NCBI RefSeq assembly: GCF_024703995.1
Contig: NZ_JAMXQV010000015.1
Span: 62,001 to 126,000, forward strand
Direction: 5' to 3'
Source: Amycolatopsis iheyensis
Lineage (GTDB): Bacteria; Actinomycetota; Actinomycetes; Mycobacteriales; Pseudonocardiaceae
Length of the DNA: 64,000 bases
Part shown: positions 16,393-24,777 of the stretch, piece by piece
How positions within the stretch are numbered: the first letter of the stretch is position 1
How the letters are laid out: every line of letters begins with the position of its first letter
Notes under the pieces: generated by a model
Seen by the model: the letters and a program-made list of their open reading frames with translations, nothing else
What the model was told of the DNA's origin: nothing
Databases searched by the model: none
Program-made: the position numbers and the translations under genes

Positions 16393-17013
16393 ATGGAGGT
16401 GCCTGCTCCCGCGATGCAGAACGCCGTTGCCGAAAACGACGCCGACGCGGCTCAGCCCGTGTCCCTGGACGAGGCGGTCTGGACGCCACCGTCCTGGGAC
16501 GAGGTCGTCCGCGAACACGGTGACCGGGTCTACCGGCTGGCCTACCGCCTGACCGGCAACACGCACGACGCCGAGGACCTCACGCAGGAGACCTTCATCC
16601 GGGTCTTCCGCTCGCTGGCGTCCTACAAGCCCGGCACGTTCGAGGGCTGGCTGCACCGGATCACCACCAACCTCTTCCTCGACATGGCCCGCCGCCGCTC
16701 CCGCGTGCGCATGGAGGGCCTGCCGGAGGACACCGACCGCATCGTGGGCGACGACCCGAGCCCGGAGCAGGTCTACTCCGACACGCACCTGGACCCGGAC
16801 CTGCAGGCCGCGCTCGACGAGCTGCCCCCGGAGTTCCGCGCCGCCGTCGTGCTGTGTGACGTCGAAGGGCTGTCGTACGAGGAGATCGGCGCGACGCTGG
16901 GTGTCAAGCTGGGCACCGTCCGCAGCCGGATCCACCGCGGCCGCCAGGCGCTGCGCGCTTCGCTCGAGCGACGGCGCGCTCACGCCCCGGAGTCTGCGAA
17001 GGTGTCGGTATGA
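16393..17013 (+). CDS. sigE: ECF sigma factor, SigE-type
   Basis: A 206-residue extracytoplasmic-function sigma factor. Region 2 reads VREHGDRVYRLAYRLTGNTHDAEDLTQETFIRVFRSL, and region 4 reads ALDELPPEFRAAVVLCDVEGLSYEEIGATLGVKLGTVRSRIHRGRQALR. It should direct RNA polymerase to envelope-stress promoters. I chose ATG 16393 because a candidate ECF promoter ends at 16366, which would exclude the GTG at 16369. It is shorter than Mtb SigE, mainly at the N-terminus. The stop overlaps rseA by ATGA, so sigma and anti-sigma are coupled. Confidence 0.93.
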   Translation: MEVPAPAMQNAVAENDADAAQPVSLDEAVWTPPSWDEVVREHGDRVYRLAYRLTGNTHDAEDLTQETFIRVFRSLASYKPGTFEGWLHRITTNLFLDMARRRSRVRMEGLPEDTDRIVGDDPSPEQVYSDTHLDPDLQAALDELPPEFRAAVVLCDVEGLSYEEIGATLGVKLGTVRSRIHRGRQALRASLERRRAHAPESAKVSV

Positions 17014-17669
17014 CCGCACCGCGAGGCTGGGCACTCCCCGAGTCGCACCTGCTGCCGGAAGTAGTCGTGGCGTTCGTCGACGGCGAGCTTTCGCACGGCG
17101 CCCGCGATCGCGCGGCGTCGCACATCACGCGCTGCGCGGCGTGCGCGGCCGAGGTGCGCGCGCAGCGCCAGACGGTCGACACGATCCGCCGCGCGGGCGC
17201 GCCGTCGATGTCGGCGGGGTTCCTGGCGAGCCTGCAGTCCATCCCGCAGCACACGGAGCTGCCGAGCAGCCCGGACAACCTGGCCATCACGGCCGACGGC
17301 CAGCTGGTCGCGGTCCAGCGTCCCGACCGGGTCGCGGGCCTGCGCGACACGGGCGTGCTGGGTGGTGTCGCGCCGTTGGGATCATCGGCGCCGCTCGGCC
17401 AGTCCGAGAACGTCCTCGGCGGCGGCCGTTTTAAGCGACGCGCTGCCCAGGGAGCCGGGGTCGTCGTATCGGGCCTCGTGCTGAGCGCGCTGGCGCTGGT
17501 GGGCACGACCGCGGACAGCGGCGACGGCAGCCCGGAGACGGGTGGCGGGGCGCCGCAGCCGGCGAACCTGCTGCCGGCCCAGATGGCGGTGCCCCAGCAG
17601 GCGGCCCCGCCGCTGACGTCGGCGCCACCGAGCACGACGCCGGTCGCGGTGCCGGCCGGGATCCGCTGA
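17010..17669 (+). CDS. rseA: Zinc-type anti-sigma factor
   Basis: A 219-residue anti-sigma factor. The ZAS zinc motif is H38-x3-C42-x2-C45 (SHITRCAACAAEV), which in this family grips the sigma factor and responds to redox. A hydrophobic stretch GVVVSGLVLSALALVGTT near residues 153-170 may anchor it; a proline-rich tail follows. It is coupled to sigE by ATGA. By position it corresponds to Mtb Rv1222 (RseA), which is recalled as soluble and controlled by PknB and ClpC1P2. The hydrophobic segment suggests this version may be membrane-bound. Confidence 0.88.
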   Translation: MTAPRGWALPESHLLPEVVVAFVDGELSHGARDRAASHITRCAACAAEVRAQRQTVDTIRRAGAPSMSAGFLASLQSIPQHTELPSSPDNLAITADGQLVAVQRPDRVAGLRDTGVLGGVAPLGSSAPLGQSENVLGGGRFKRRAAQGAGVVVSGLVLSALALVGTTADSGDGSPETGGGAPQPANLLPAQMAVPQQAAPPLTSAPPSTTPVAVPAGIR

Positions 17670-17839
17670 GACTTCATTCCACGAAGGCCGTCATGAGGGA
17701 TTCCTCGTGGCGGCTTCGGCATTCCCCGCTCCGGCGGGCCGGGCAAGAAACAGCCACTTCACCGGCCGACCGGCAGACTCGGAGCACTGGGCTTGGGTAT
17801 CGTCACGCCCAGCCACCTGATCTTCTGCACCGGGGAATG

Positions 17840-19354
17840 ATGACCGAGCCGAACGTGAATCCCGAGCAGCCCGAAGCGCGCGAAGCCGACAGGCTGGGTC
17901 CGCGGCCGCTCGCGCGGCCGGCCGTCGATCCGGCGCAGGCCGCCGTGTTCGGGCGGCCGTCGGGCGTCGACGGGGCGTTCGACCAGCTCTACACCCCGCA
18001 GAAGGCCAACGGCGTCAGTCTCGCGCCGCCCGCGCCCGAGTCGCTCGCCGAAGCCTTCCGGCGCCCGCCCGGTGCCGAAGGCGTGCTGCTCGAACGTCCC
18101 CGGGAAGCCACCGGGGAGCCCGCTCCGCAGGATCCGCCGCTGTGGAACAGCACCGCCGACCCGTGGCGCGATCCGGGGGCCGGCGCCGTGCTCGCCGGCC
18201 CCGCGATGCCCGCCGAAGACGAGGAAAAGCCCGCGCGACGTCCCGCCGGGGCGCTGCTGAGCCTGCCCGAGGTGCTGTTCGGCCGTCGCGTGCAGCCGAA
18301 GGCGCTGGTGCTGCTCGGCGTCGTCGCGCTGCTGATCGGCGCCGCCGGGGGACTCGTCGGCTGGTGGGTCGCCGACACCGGCACCGAGCTCACCGGCTCC
18401 GCCACCATCTCCGAAGCCGAGGCGGGCAAGGAGCGCCCGGCCGGCTCGGTCGCCGAGATCGCCAAGCGCGTCTCGCCCGCCGTCGTCTCGCTCGAGGTCT
18501 TCAAGCCCGGCGCCGAGTCCGGCGAGCAGGGCTCCGGCGTGATGATCGACCCGCAGGGCTACATCCTCACCAACGAGCACGTGATCTCCTCCGCCGCGGC
18601 CGACCCGGGCGTCAAGGTCACCGCGATCTTCAGCGACGGCACCCGCACCGAGGCCAAGCTCGTCGGCGCCGACCAGAAGACCGATCTCGCCGTGGTGAAG
18701 GTCAACGTCACCAACCCGACCGTGCTGCAGGTCGGGAAGTCGTCAGACCTTCAGGTCGGGGACACCGTGATGGCGATCGGCTCGCCGCTGGCCCTGCAGA
18801 ACTCGGTGACCGCCGGCATCGTCAGCGCGTTGAACCGCCCGATCACCGCGGGCGGCGACAACGGCGCCCCGCCGGTCACCTACGAAGCCATCCAGACCGA
18901 CGCCGCGATCAACCACGGCAACTCCGGCGGCGCGCTCGTCGACTCGACCGGCGCGCTGGTCGGCATCAACTCGTCGATCCGCTCCTCCGGCGCGGACGGC
19001 GGCAGCATCGGCATCGGCTTCGCCATCCCGAGCGACTACGCGATCAAGATCGCGAAGGCGCTGATCAAGGACGGCAAGGTCCAGCACGCCGACATCGGCA
19101 TCAACGCGTCCTCGACGGTCGCCGGCTCGTCCACGATGGGCGCGCAGGTCAAGAACGTCGCGCCCGGCGGCCCGGCGGCCAACGCGGGCATCAAGGAAGG
19201 CGACGTGATCACGAAGATCGGCGGCCGCCTGGTGCGGGACTCGGCCGAAATGACGGTCGCGGTGCGCGCCCACGACGTCGGCCAGGTCGTCCCGGTGCAG
19301 CTGGTCCGCGACGGCGCGAGCTTCGTCGTGGACGTAACCCTGGCTTCCGACTGA
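17840..19354 (+). CDS. htrA: HtrA-family serine protease
   Basis: A 504-residue membrane-anchored DegP/HtrA protease that degrades misfolded envelope proteins. A 150-residue proline-rich cytoplasmic region precedes one membrane helix (about 154-178). The trypsin domain has H247 (LTNEHVIS), D282 (KTDLAVVKV) and S362 (HGNSGGAL), and a PDZ domain fills the last 90 residues (VAPGGPAANAGIKEGDVITKI). The second of two tandem ATGs is used, with GGGGAA upstream. It follows sigE-rseA as in Mtb (Rv1223, recalled), so it is probably part of the SigE regulon. Confidence 0.92.
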   Translation: MTEPNVNPEQPEAREADRLGPRPLARPAVDPAQAAVFGRPSGVDGAFDQLYTPQKANGVSLAPPAPESLAEAFRRPPGAEGVLLERPREATGEPAPQDPPLWNSTADPWRDPGAGAVLAGPAMPAEDEEKPARRPAGALLSLPEVLFGRRVQPKALVLLGVVALLIGAAGGLVGWWVADTGTELTGSATISEAEAGKERPAGSVAEIAKRVSPAVVSLEVFKPGAESGEQGSGVMIDPQGYILTNEHVISSAAADPGVKVTAIFSDGTRTEAKLVGADQKTDLAVVKVNVTNPTVLQVGKSSDLQVGDTVMAIGSPLALQNSVTAGIVSALNRPITAGGDNGAPPVTYEAIQTDAAINHGNSGGALVDSTGALVGINSSIRSSGADGGSIGIGFAIPSDYAIKIAKALIKDGKVQHADIGINASSTVAGSSTMGAQVKNVAPGGPAANAGIKEGDVITKIGGRLVRDSAEMTVAVRAHDVGQVVPVQLVRDGASFVVDVTLASD

Positions 19355-19431
19355 GTTCCCGCGTTCGGCCTGCCGTCGCGCGGGCCGGGGCGGGTACCCT
19401 GGGCGGGTAGGTTCCGAGCGGAGGTAGACGG

Positions 19432-19848
19432 GTGTTCGACAGTGTCGGATGGGGGGAAATCCTCGTCCTCATCATCGCCGGTCTCTTCATCCTCGGCCCG
19501 GAACGGCTGCCGGAGGCGGCGTCCTGGCTCGCGAAGAGCGTGAAGAAGGTCCGCGACTTCGCGACCGGCGCGCGGGAGCAGCTCCGCGAGGAGATGGGCC
19601 CGGAGTTCGACCAGCTGCGCAAGCCGCTGGAGGACCTGCGAGGCTTGCGCAACTTCGACCCGAAGCGAGTGGTGACCCAGCACCTGTTCGACGGAGACTC
19701 GGACCCGCTGGGCATCAAGGGCATCACGAACGGCAGCCCGAGCGTCAACGGGACCAACGGCTCGAACGGCCACCCGGTGGCCCAGACGCCGGCACCGGAG
19801 CCGCTGAAGCCGGGCGAGCGCCCCCCAGTCGACCCGGACGCCACGTAA
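19432..19848 (+). CDS. tatB: Sec-independent translocase component TatB
   Basis: A 138-residue protein. The N-terminus MFDSVGWGEILVLIIAGLFILGPERLPEA gives the single short helix, the glycine-proline hinge and the amphipathic helix of TatA/B. Length and the FDSVGWGE start favour TatB, which binds twin-arginine substrates with TatC. The start is GTG 19432. The tail is acidic, Asn/Gly-rich and probably unstructured. Gene order htrA-tatB matches Mtb Rv1223-Rv1224 (recalled). TatA and TatC are elsewhere. Confidence 0.92.
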   Translation: MFDSVGWGEILVLIIAGLFILGPERLPEAASWLAKSVKKVRDFATGAREQLREEMGPEFDQLRKPLEDLRGLRNFDPKRVVTQHLFDGDSDPLGIKGITNGSPSVNGTNGSNGHPVAQTPAPEPLKPGERPPVDPDAT

Positions 19849-19857
19849 CCCGAGTTC

Positions 19858-19950
19858 TCAAGCGCCCCAATGTGGCGTTGGGGGGGTCCAACGCACCCAA
19901 AGCCCCAATGGGTGGGTGCCAACCCCCCCCAGCCACATTGGGGCGCTTGA
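19858..19950. repeat. Long nested inverted repeat between tatB and mrp
   Basis: A 19-bp arm at 19858-19876 (core AAGCGCCCCAATGTGGC) has an exact inverted copy at 19932-19950. The inner stem continues as a G-run (19880-19886) facing a C-run (19923-19930). Within the loop CCCCAATG occurs again, so the element carries several copies of an eight-base word. It lies between convergent genes, so a terminator role is plausible. Similar sequence has the look of a dispersed family; this needs a genome search. Confidence 0.7.
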
Positions 19951-19959
19951 AGCCGAGGG

Positions 19960-21114
19960 TCAGCGGCCCGCCGGGGTCACGTTGAGCATCATGCCCGCCA
20001 GCCCGCGCGCCTTCACCGTCAGCTTCTTCGCCGCGTCCCTCAGCACCACCGAAGCCGGAGCCTCCGGCTCGGTCAGCACCAGCGGCTCGCCCGCGTCGCC
20101 CTGGGCGACCATGCGTGGGTCCATCGGGATCTGGCCCAGCAGCGGGACCTCCGACCCGATCGACTTCGACAACGACGAAGCCACCGTCTCGCCGCCGCCC
20201 GCGCCGAAGATCTCCATTCGCTCCCCGGAAGGCGTCTCCAGCCACGACATGTTCTCGATCACCCCGGCCACGCGCTGACGCGTCTGCAACGCGATCGCCC
20301 CGGCGCGCTCGGCCACCTCCGCCGCGGCCTGCTGGGGTGTTGTCACCACCAGGATCTCCGCGTTCGGGATCAGCTGGGCCACCGAGATCGCGATGTCGCC
20401 CGTGCCCGGCGGAAGGTCCAGCAGCAGGATGTCCAGGTCGCCCCAGAACACGTCCGCCAGGAACTGCTGCAGCGCCCGGTGCAGCATCGGGCCGCGCCAC
20501 ACCACCGGGGTGTTGCCCGGGGTGAACATACCGATCGAGATCACCTTCACGCCGTGGGACTGCGGCGGCATGATCATCGTGTCGACCTTGGTCGGCTTCT
20601 CGCGCGCGCCCAGCATGCGGGGGATCGAGTGGCCGTAGATGTCCGCGTCCACCACGCCCACCGACAACCCGCGAGCCGCCATCGCCGCCGCCAGGTTCAC
20701 CGTCACCGACGACTTGCCGACGCCGCCCTTGCCCGACGCGACGCAGTACACCCGCGTCATCGAGCCCGGCTGCGCGAACGGGATCACCGGCTCGGCCTGG
20801 TCGCCGCGCAGGGACTTGCGCAGCTCGGTGCGTTGTTCGTCACTCATGACGTCCAGCTCGACCCGGACGTCGACCACGCCGGGGAGCTTCGAGACGGCTT
20901 CCTTCGTGTCGTTGGTGAGCGTCGCCTTCAGGGGACAGCCGGCCACCGTCAGGTAGATCCCGACCGTCACCACGCCGTCGTCCCCGACGGCCACGTCCTT
21001 GACCATCCCCAGGTCCGTGATGGGTTTCCGGATCTCCGGGTCTTGCACGCTCTTCAGCGCGCTGCGGACGTCATCGACGCTGGGGAGCTGCTGGGTGCTG
21101 GTCACCCCACCCAT
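19960..21114 (-). CDS. mrp: Mrp/NBP35-family P-loop ATPase
   Basis: A 384-residue iron-sulfur cluster carrier-type ATPase. An N-terminal MIP18/DUF59 domain (residues 13-90, with GCPL near 59) precedes the deviant Walker A SGKGGVGKSS (127-136), DADIYGHSIPRMLG and PPGTGDIAISV. The C-terminal CxxC that bridges a cluster in many Mrp proteins is absent; the equivalent stretch reads ENMSWLETPSGERMEIFG. A GTG at 21105 is an alternative start. Mtb Rv1229c is the recalled counterpart. Cluster binding therefore remains uncertain. Confidence 0.88.
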   Translation of the reverse strand: MGGVTSTQQLPSVDDVRSALKSVQDPEIRKPITDLGMVKDVAVGDDGVVTVGIYLTVAGCPLKATLTNDTKEAVSKLPGVVDVRVELDVMSDEQRTELRKSLRGDQAEPVIPFAQPGSMTRVYCVASGKGGVGKSSVTVNLAAAMAARGLSVGVVDADIYGHSIPRMLGAREKPTKVDTMIMPPQSHGVKVISIGMFTPGNTPVVWRGPMLHRALQQFLADVFWGDLDILLLDLPPGTGDIAISVAQLIPNAEILVVTTPQQAAAEVAERAGAIALQTRQRVAGVIENMSWLETPSGERMEIFGAGGGETVASSLSKSIGSEVPLLGQIPMDPRMVAQGDAGEPLVLTEPEAPASVVLRDAAKKLTVKARGLAGMMLNVTPAGR

Positions 21115-21115
21115 G

Positions 21116-21616
21116 TTACGAGCCGGTAGGAGTGCGCGGCTTCCTGGGCTTGACGTCGAGGTCCTCCCGCAGCCGGTCCAGCTCGCTGCGCAGGTAGTCC
21201 CGCGTGGCCACCTCGCCGACCGCCAGCCGCAGCGCCGCCAGCTCCCGGGCCAGGTACTCCGTGTCGGCCTTCGTCTGCGTCGCGCGGTTGCGGTCCTCCT
21301 CCAGGGAGACGCGGTCGCGGTCGTCCTGGCGGTTCTGCGCCAGCAGGATCAGCGGCGCCGCGTACGCCGCCTGCGTCGAAAAGGCCAGGTTGAGCAGGAT
21401 GAACGGGTACGGGTCCCAGCGCAGTGACACCGCCGCGAGGTTCAGCACGATCCAGACGATCACGATCAGCGTCTGCCAGAACAGGTACTTCCCGGTGCCG
21501 AGGAACCGGGCGATCCGCTCGGTGAACCGGCCGAAGGAGTCGGGGTCGATGTTCAGCCTGAACCGGTTCTGGCTGCGGGGCTGGTCGAGCCGCCGTCCCG
21601 AAGTCAGCTCAGGCAC
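21116..21616 (-). CDS. DUF1003 membrane protein
   Basis: A 166-residue protein with two membrane segments (TLIVIVWIVLNLAAVSLRW and FILLNLAFSTQAAYAAPLILL) joined by the DUF1003 DPYPF motif, then NRQDDRDR and a coiled C-terminal part. It starts at GTG 21616, inside the last eight bases of the MgtE-like gene, so the two are coupled. Position matches Mtb Rv1231c (recalled). Role unknown, perhaps linked to cation transport by its neighbour. Confidence 0.85.
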   Translation of the reverse strand: MPELTSGRRLDQPRSQNRFRLNIDPDSFGRFTERIARFLGTGKYLFWQTLIVIVWIVLNLAAVSLRWDPYPFILLNLAFSTQAAYAAPLILLAQNRQDDRDRVSLEEDRNRATQTKADTEYLARELAALRLAVGEVATRDYLRSELDRLREDLDVKPRKPRTPTGS

Positions 21617-22886
21617 GGTCTTCCTCCAAGGTGTCGTGCAGCCCGGTCTCGCGCCAGTCCTCCGGCAGCAGGTGGTCGAGGACGTCGTCGACGGTCACCG
21701 CGCCGATCAGGTGGTCTTCGGTGTCGACGACCGGCCCGCAGGTCAGGTTGTAGGCCGCGAAGTAGCGCGTGACCTCGGCCAGCGACGCTCCCGGTTTCAG
21801 CGGCGGCAACCCGGTGTCCACCGCGCTGGCCACCAGCTCGGCCGGCGGCTCCCGCAGCAGCCGCTGGAAGTGGACGACGCCGACGTAGCGCCCGGTCGGC
21901 GTCGCGGTCGGCGGCCGGCAGACGAACACCATGCTGGCCAGCGCGGGCGGCAGCTCGGCGTTGCGGATGTGCGCGAGCGCCTCGGCGATCGTCGTGTCCG
22001 GCGTCAGCACCACCGGCTCCGGCGTCATCAGGCCGCCCGCGGTGTCGGACGAGTACTCCAGCAGCCGCTTGACCGGCGCCGACTCCTCCGGCTCCATCAG
22101 CTCCAGCAGCCGGTTCTGCTCGGCCGGGGCCAGCTCGGCCAGCAGGTCGGCCGCGTCGTCCGGGTTCATCGCCTCGAGGACGTCGGCCGCGCGCTCCTCG
22201 GCCAGGTAGGCCAGCAGCTCCTTCTGGTCGTCGTCGGGCAGCTCCTCGATGACGTCGGCGAGGCGCTCGTCGTCCATCGCGTCGGCGACCTCGTGGCGGC
22301 GCTTGAGCGGCAGGTCGCGCACGGTGGCGGCGATGTCGGCCGGGCGCATGGTGTCGAACAGCATCAGCAGCTGCCCGGCGCCCTGGGGCTGCGCGCCGAG
22401 GTCGTTGAGGCCGAGCCCGGCGACTTCGGACCAGGGCAGCACCTGCATGGTCGCGCGCCGGCGCGTCAGGCCGAGGCGCCGCTCCCGGATGGCGAGCTTG
22501 GCCAGCACCCAGTCGCGGGTGCGGGTCGGCTCCATCCCGGCGTCGACGACGGTGATCCGCGTCTCGGACCCGGCCAGCGTGGCGTGCGCGTCGAGCAGCT
22601 GGCCGAGCACCAGGACCTCGTTGGGGCGCTGGTTGAACTGGCGCATGTTGACCGATCCGGTGGCCAGCGTGACGGCGGTCGGCTCGATCGAGGTGACCCG
22701 CAGCATCGGCACGAACACCCGGCGGCGGGTGGCCAGCTCGACGACCAGGCCGAGGATCCGCGGCGGCTGGGCGTCGAGGCGCAGCCCGGCGACGAGGTCG
22801 CGGACCCGGCCGATCGACTCGCCGTCCGGGCCGAATACCGGCAAGCCGGACAGCTGAGCTGCGAAAACCCTGTTGACCGCGGCCAT
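21609..22886 (-). CDS. MgtE N-terminal and CBS domain protein
   Basis: A 425-residue soluble protein. A PRC-barrel-like start (FGPDGESIGRVRDLVAGLRLDA...) is followed by an MgtE intracellular N domain (LLMLFDTMRPADIAATVRDLPLKRRHEVADAMDDERLADVIEELPDD) and two CBS units (about residues 290-415, including ITVDDVLDHLLPEDW-type end). The membrane channel of MgtE is missing, so it is a magnesium-sensor-like regulator, not a transporter. DUF1003 downstream could be a membrane partner. The ATG at 22886 follows GATAGT, a possible -10. Mtb Rv1232c is recalled as similar. Confidence 0.88.
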   Translation of the reverse strand: MAAVNRVFAAQLSGLPVFGPDGESIGRVRDLVAGLRLDAQPPRILGLVVELATRRRVFVPMLRVTSIEPTAVTLATGSVNMRQFNQRPNEVLVLGQLLDAHATLAGSETRITVVDAGMEPTRTRDWVLAKLAIRERRLGLTRRRATMQVLPWSEVAGLGLNDLGAQPQGAGQLLMLFDTMRPADIAATVRDLPLKRRHEVADAMDDERLADVIEELPDDDQKELLAYLAEERAADVLEAMNPDDAADLLAELAPAEQNRLLELMEPEESAPVKRLLEYSSDTAGGLMTPEPVVLTPDTTIAEALAHIRNAELPPALASMVFVCRPPTATPTGRYVGVVHFQRLLREPPAELVASAVDTGLPPLKPGASLAEVTRYFAAYNLTCGPVVDTEDHLIGAVTVDDVLDHLLPEDWRETGLHDTLEEDRA

Positions 22887-22896
22887 GGGGCTGACA

Positions 22897-23796
22897 CTAT
22901 CGGCTGGCTGCCCAGGGAGCGATTTCCGCCACTGTGACGAAGGCCGGGTCGTCGCTCTCTTCGTCGCCTTCCTCGGCCATCCAGATCCAGTTCTGCACCG
23001 CCCGCACGAGCGTCCACGCACGCGCTTTCGAAGCGTCCAGCTCCTGGGAGGCGACGATCAGCGCGAACCGCTCGTCCAGTGTGGACTCGGTGAACCGGTT
23101 CCAGAACAACGGGATGACGCCCCACTCGAGGTCGCCCGCCAGCGGCTTGGGGTCGATGACCAGCCACGGCTCACGCGTGCCCGCCAGGACGTTCTGGAAG
23201 TGCAGGTCCTCGTTCACCAGCACCTCACCCGCGTCCGGTCCCAGCTCGCGGCAGATCGCGACGGCGTCGTCGATCAGGCGTTTCTCGAACGGCCTGCCCA
23301 GCGAGGCCCACCGGCGGGGCAGCTCCTCGGTCAGCGTCGCGGCTTCGGCGCGCAGCCGCCGCCGCATCGACGACGGCGCCGGGACGGCGAGCCGCCGCGC
23401 CAGCTCGCCGATCAACGGCACGGCGTCGCGCAGCGGGAGGTCGTCGAGGGTGCGACCGGCGTCGAGGCGCTCGAGCAGCAGGACGCCGTCCTCGGGTGCG
23501 GAATCCAGCAGCAGCACCGCACCCCGACCGGCCCATGTGGACAGTGCGAGCGGCTCGTCGGCGGATTCTTCGTCGCGCCAGCCGAGTTTCAGCACCACCG
23601 GCGTGCCGTCGGCGAGCCGCGCCGGCTGCACCACGCCGACGTAGCCGTGCATCGCCTCGCCCTCGAACGTCAGGCCCCACTTCCGCGCGTACCCGGCGGC
23701 GAGGTCGGGCAGGGCCGCCAGCCACGGGACGGCTTCCGCGCCGAGCACGCGCGGCGCCCGGTCGGCGAACAACGGTGGCACGCGAAGATCGGTCAC
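22897..23796 (-). CDS. Aminoglycoside/hydroxyurea phosphotransferase-like kinase
   Basis: A 299-residue protein with the APH kinase fold. The catalytic loop is LVNEDLHFQNVLAG (D then N) and the metal loop is WLVIDPKPLAGDLEWG. VIDPKxxxGD is typical of the APH(6)/hydroxyurea kinase branch. ATP-binding Lys is in PVVLKLGWRDEE. Chromosomal, ordinary codon use, no mobile context: it may phosphorylate an endogenous small molecule or give low-level drug tolerance. Two adjacent GTG starts (23799, 23796) exist. It ends ten bases before the MgtE-N/CBS start. Confidence 0.83.
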   Translation of the reverse strand: MTDLRVPPLFADRAPRVLGAEAVPWLAALPDLAAGYARKWGLTFEGEAMHGYVGVVQPARLADGTPVVLKLGWRDEESADEPLALSTWAGRGAVLLLDSAPEDGVLLLERLDAGRTLDDLPLRDAVPLIGELARRLAVPAPSSMRRRLRAEAATLTEELPRRWASLGRPFEKRLIDDAVAICRELGPDAGEVLVNEDLHFQNVLAGTREPWLVIDPKPLAGDLEWGVIPLFWNRFTESTLDERFALIVASQELDASKARAWTLVRAVQNWIWMAEEGDEESDDPAFVTVAEIAPWAASR

Positions 23797-23892
23797 CACC
23801 CCAGTCTGGCGGGCCCGTCCAGTGCGTTTCGTCCTGGTCGTCACCGGCGTACGCTGGGATTTCAGGGGAAAACGCAACCCCGGGGAGCAGCC

Positions 23893-24777
23893 ATGCTGGT
23901 GGAGATCCTCAGCGCCGTCGTCGTCGCGGGTGGAGCCTGGCTCGCGGCCAGCGTGCGCGTCGTGAAGCAGTACGAACGCGGGCTCGTGTTCCGGTTCGGC
24001 CGGGTGCGGGCCCGGGTGCAGGACCCCGGCCTGGTGACGCTCGTGCCGTTCGTGGACCGGCTGCAGAAGGTCAACATGCAGATCGTGACCATGCCGGTGC
24101 CGGCCCAGGACGGCATCACCAGGGACAACGTCACAGTCCGGGTCGACGCGGTCGTCTACTTCAAGGTCATCGACCCGGTCGTCGCGGCGGTCAACGTGCA
24201 GGACTACCGCTCCGCGGTCGGCCAGGTCGCGCAGACGTCGCTGCGCTCGATCATCGGCAAGAGCGACCTCGACGACCTGCTCTCCAACCGCGAGCGCCTC
24301 AACGAGGGCCTGGAGCTGATGATCGACAGCCCGGCGCTGGACTGGGGCATCCACATCGACCGCGTCGAGATCAAGGACGTCGCGCTGCCGGAGGCGATGA
24401 AGCGCTCGATGTCGCGCCAGGCCGAGGCGGAGCGGGAACGGCGTGCGCGCGTCATCTCCGCCGATGGTGAGCTGCAGGCGTCGCACAAGCTCGCGCAGGC
24501 CGCGGCGACGATGGCCGAGCACCCGTCGGCGCTGCAGCTGCGGTTGCTCGAGACGGTCGTCCAGGTGTCGTCGGAGAAGAACTCGACGCTGGTGCTGCCG
24601 TTCCCGGTGGAGCTCCTGCGGTTCCTCGACGCGCAGACGCCGAAGCCCGCGGCGCCACCGGCCCCGGCGGCCGAGGCCGCGCCGGAACCCGCGGAGCTGG
24701 AGGCAAACCCGGAGGTGAACGGCCACGCGACGCCGTCGCCGCGCAGCCCCGGCGACGCGGTGCTGCCGGCCGACTAG
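23893..24777 (+). CDS. SPFH/stomatin-like (slipin) protein
   Basis: A 294-residue band-7 protein. One N-terminal membrane segment precedes VVKQYERGLVFRFGRVRARVQDPGLVTLVPF, and ITRDNVTVRVDAVVYFKVIDPV, both slipin hallmarks, then a coiled region rich in Glu/Ala/Arg. Such proteins oligomerise into membrane microdomains and scaffold proteases or transporters. A proline-alanine tail of about 50 residues is extra. GGGGAG precedes the ATG at 23893. The usual NfeD partner is not adjacent. Confidence 0.9.
   Translation: MLVEILSAVVVAGGAWLAASVRVVKQYERGLVFRFGRVRARVQDPGLVTLVPFVDRLQKVNMQIVTMPVPAQDGITRDNVTVRVDAVVYFKVIDPVVAAVNVQDYRSAVGQVAQTSLRSIIGKSDLDDLLSNRERLNEGLELMIDSPALDWGIHIDRVEIKDVALPEAMKRSMSRQAEAERERRARVISADGELQASHKLAQAAATMAEHPSALQLRLLETVVQVSSEKNSTLVLPFPVELLRFLDAQTPKPAAPPAPAAEAAPEPAELEANPEVNGHATPSPRSPGDAVLPAD

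Noticed and set aside
22897..23796. Acquired aminoglycoside resistance gene
   Set aside because: Codon use and setting are those of the chromosome and no mobile element lies nearby, so it is treated as an intrinsic kinase of unknown substrate.
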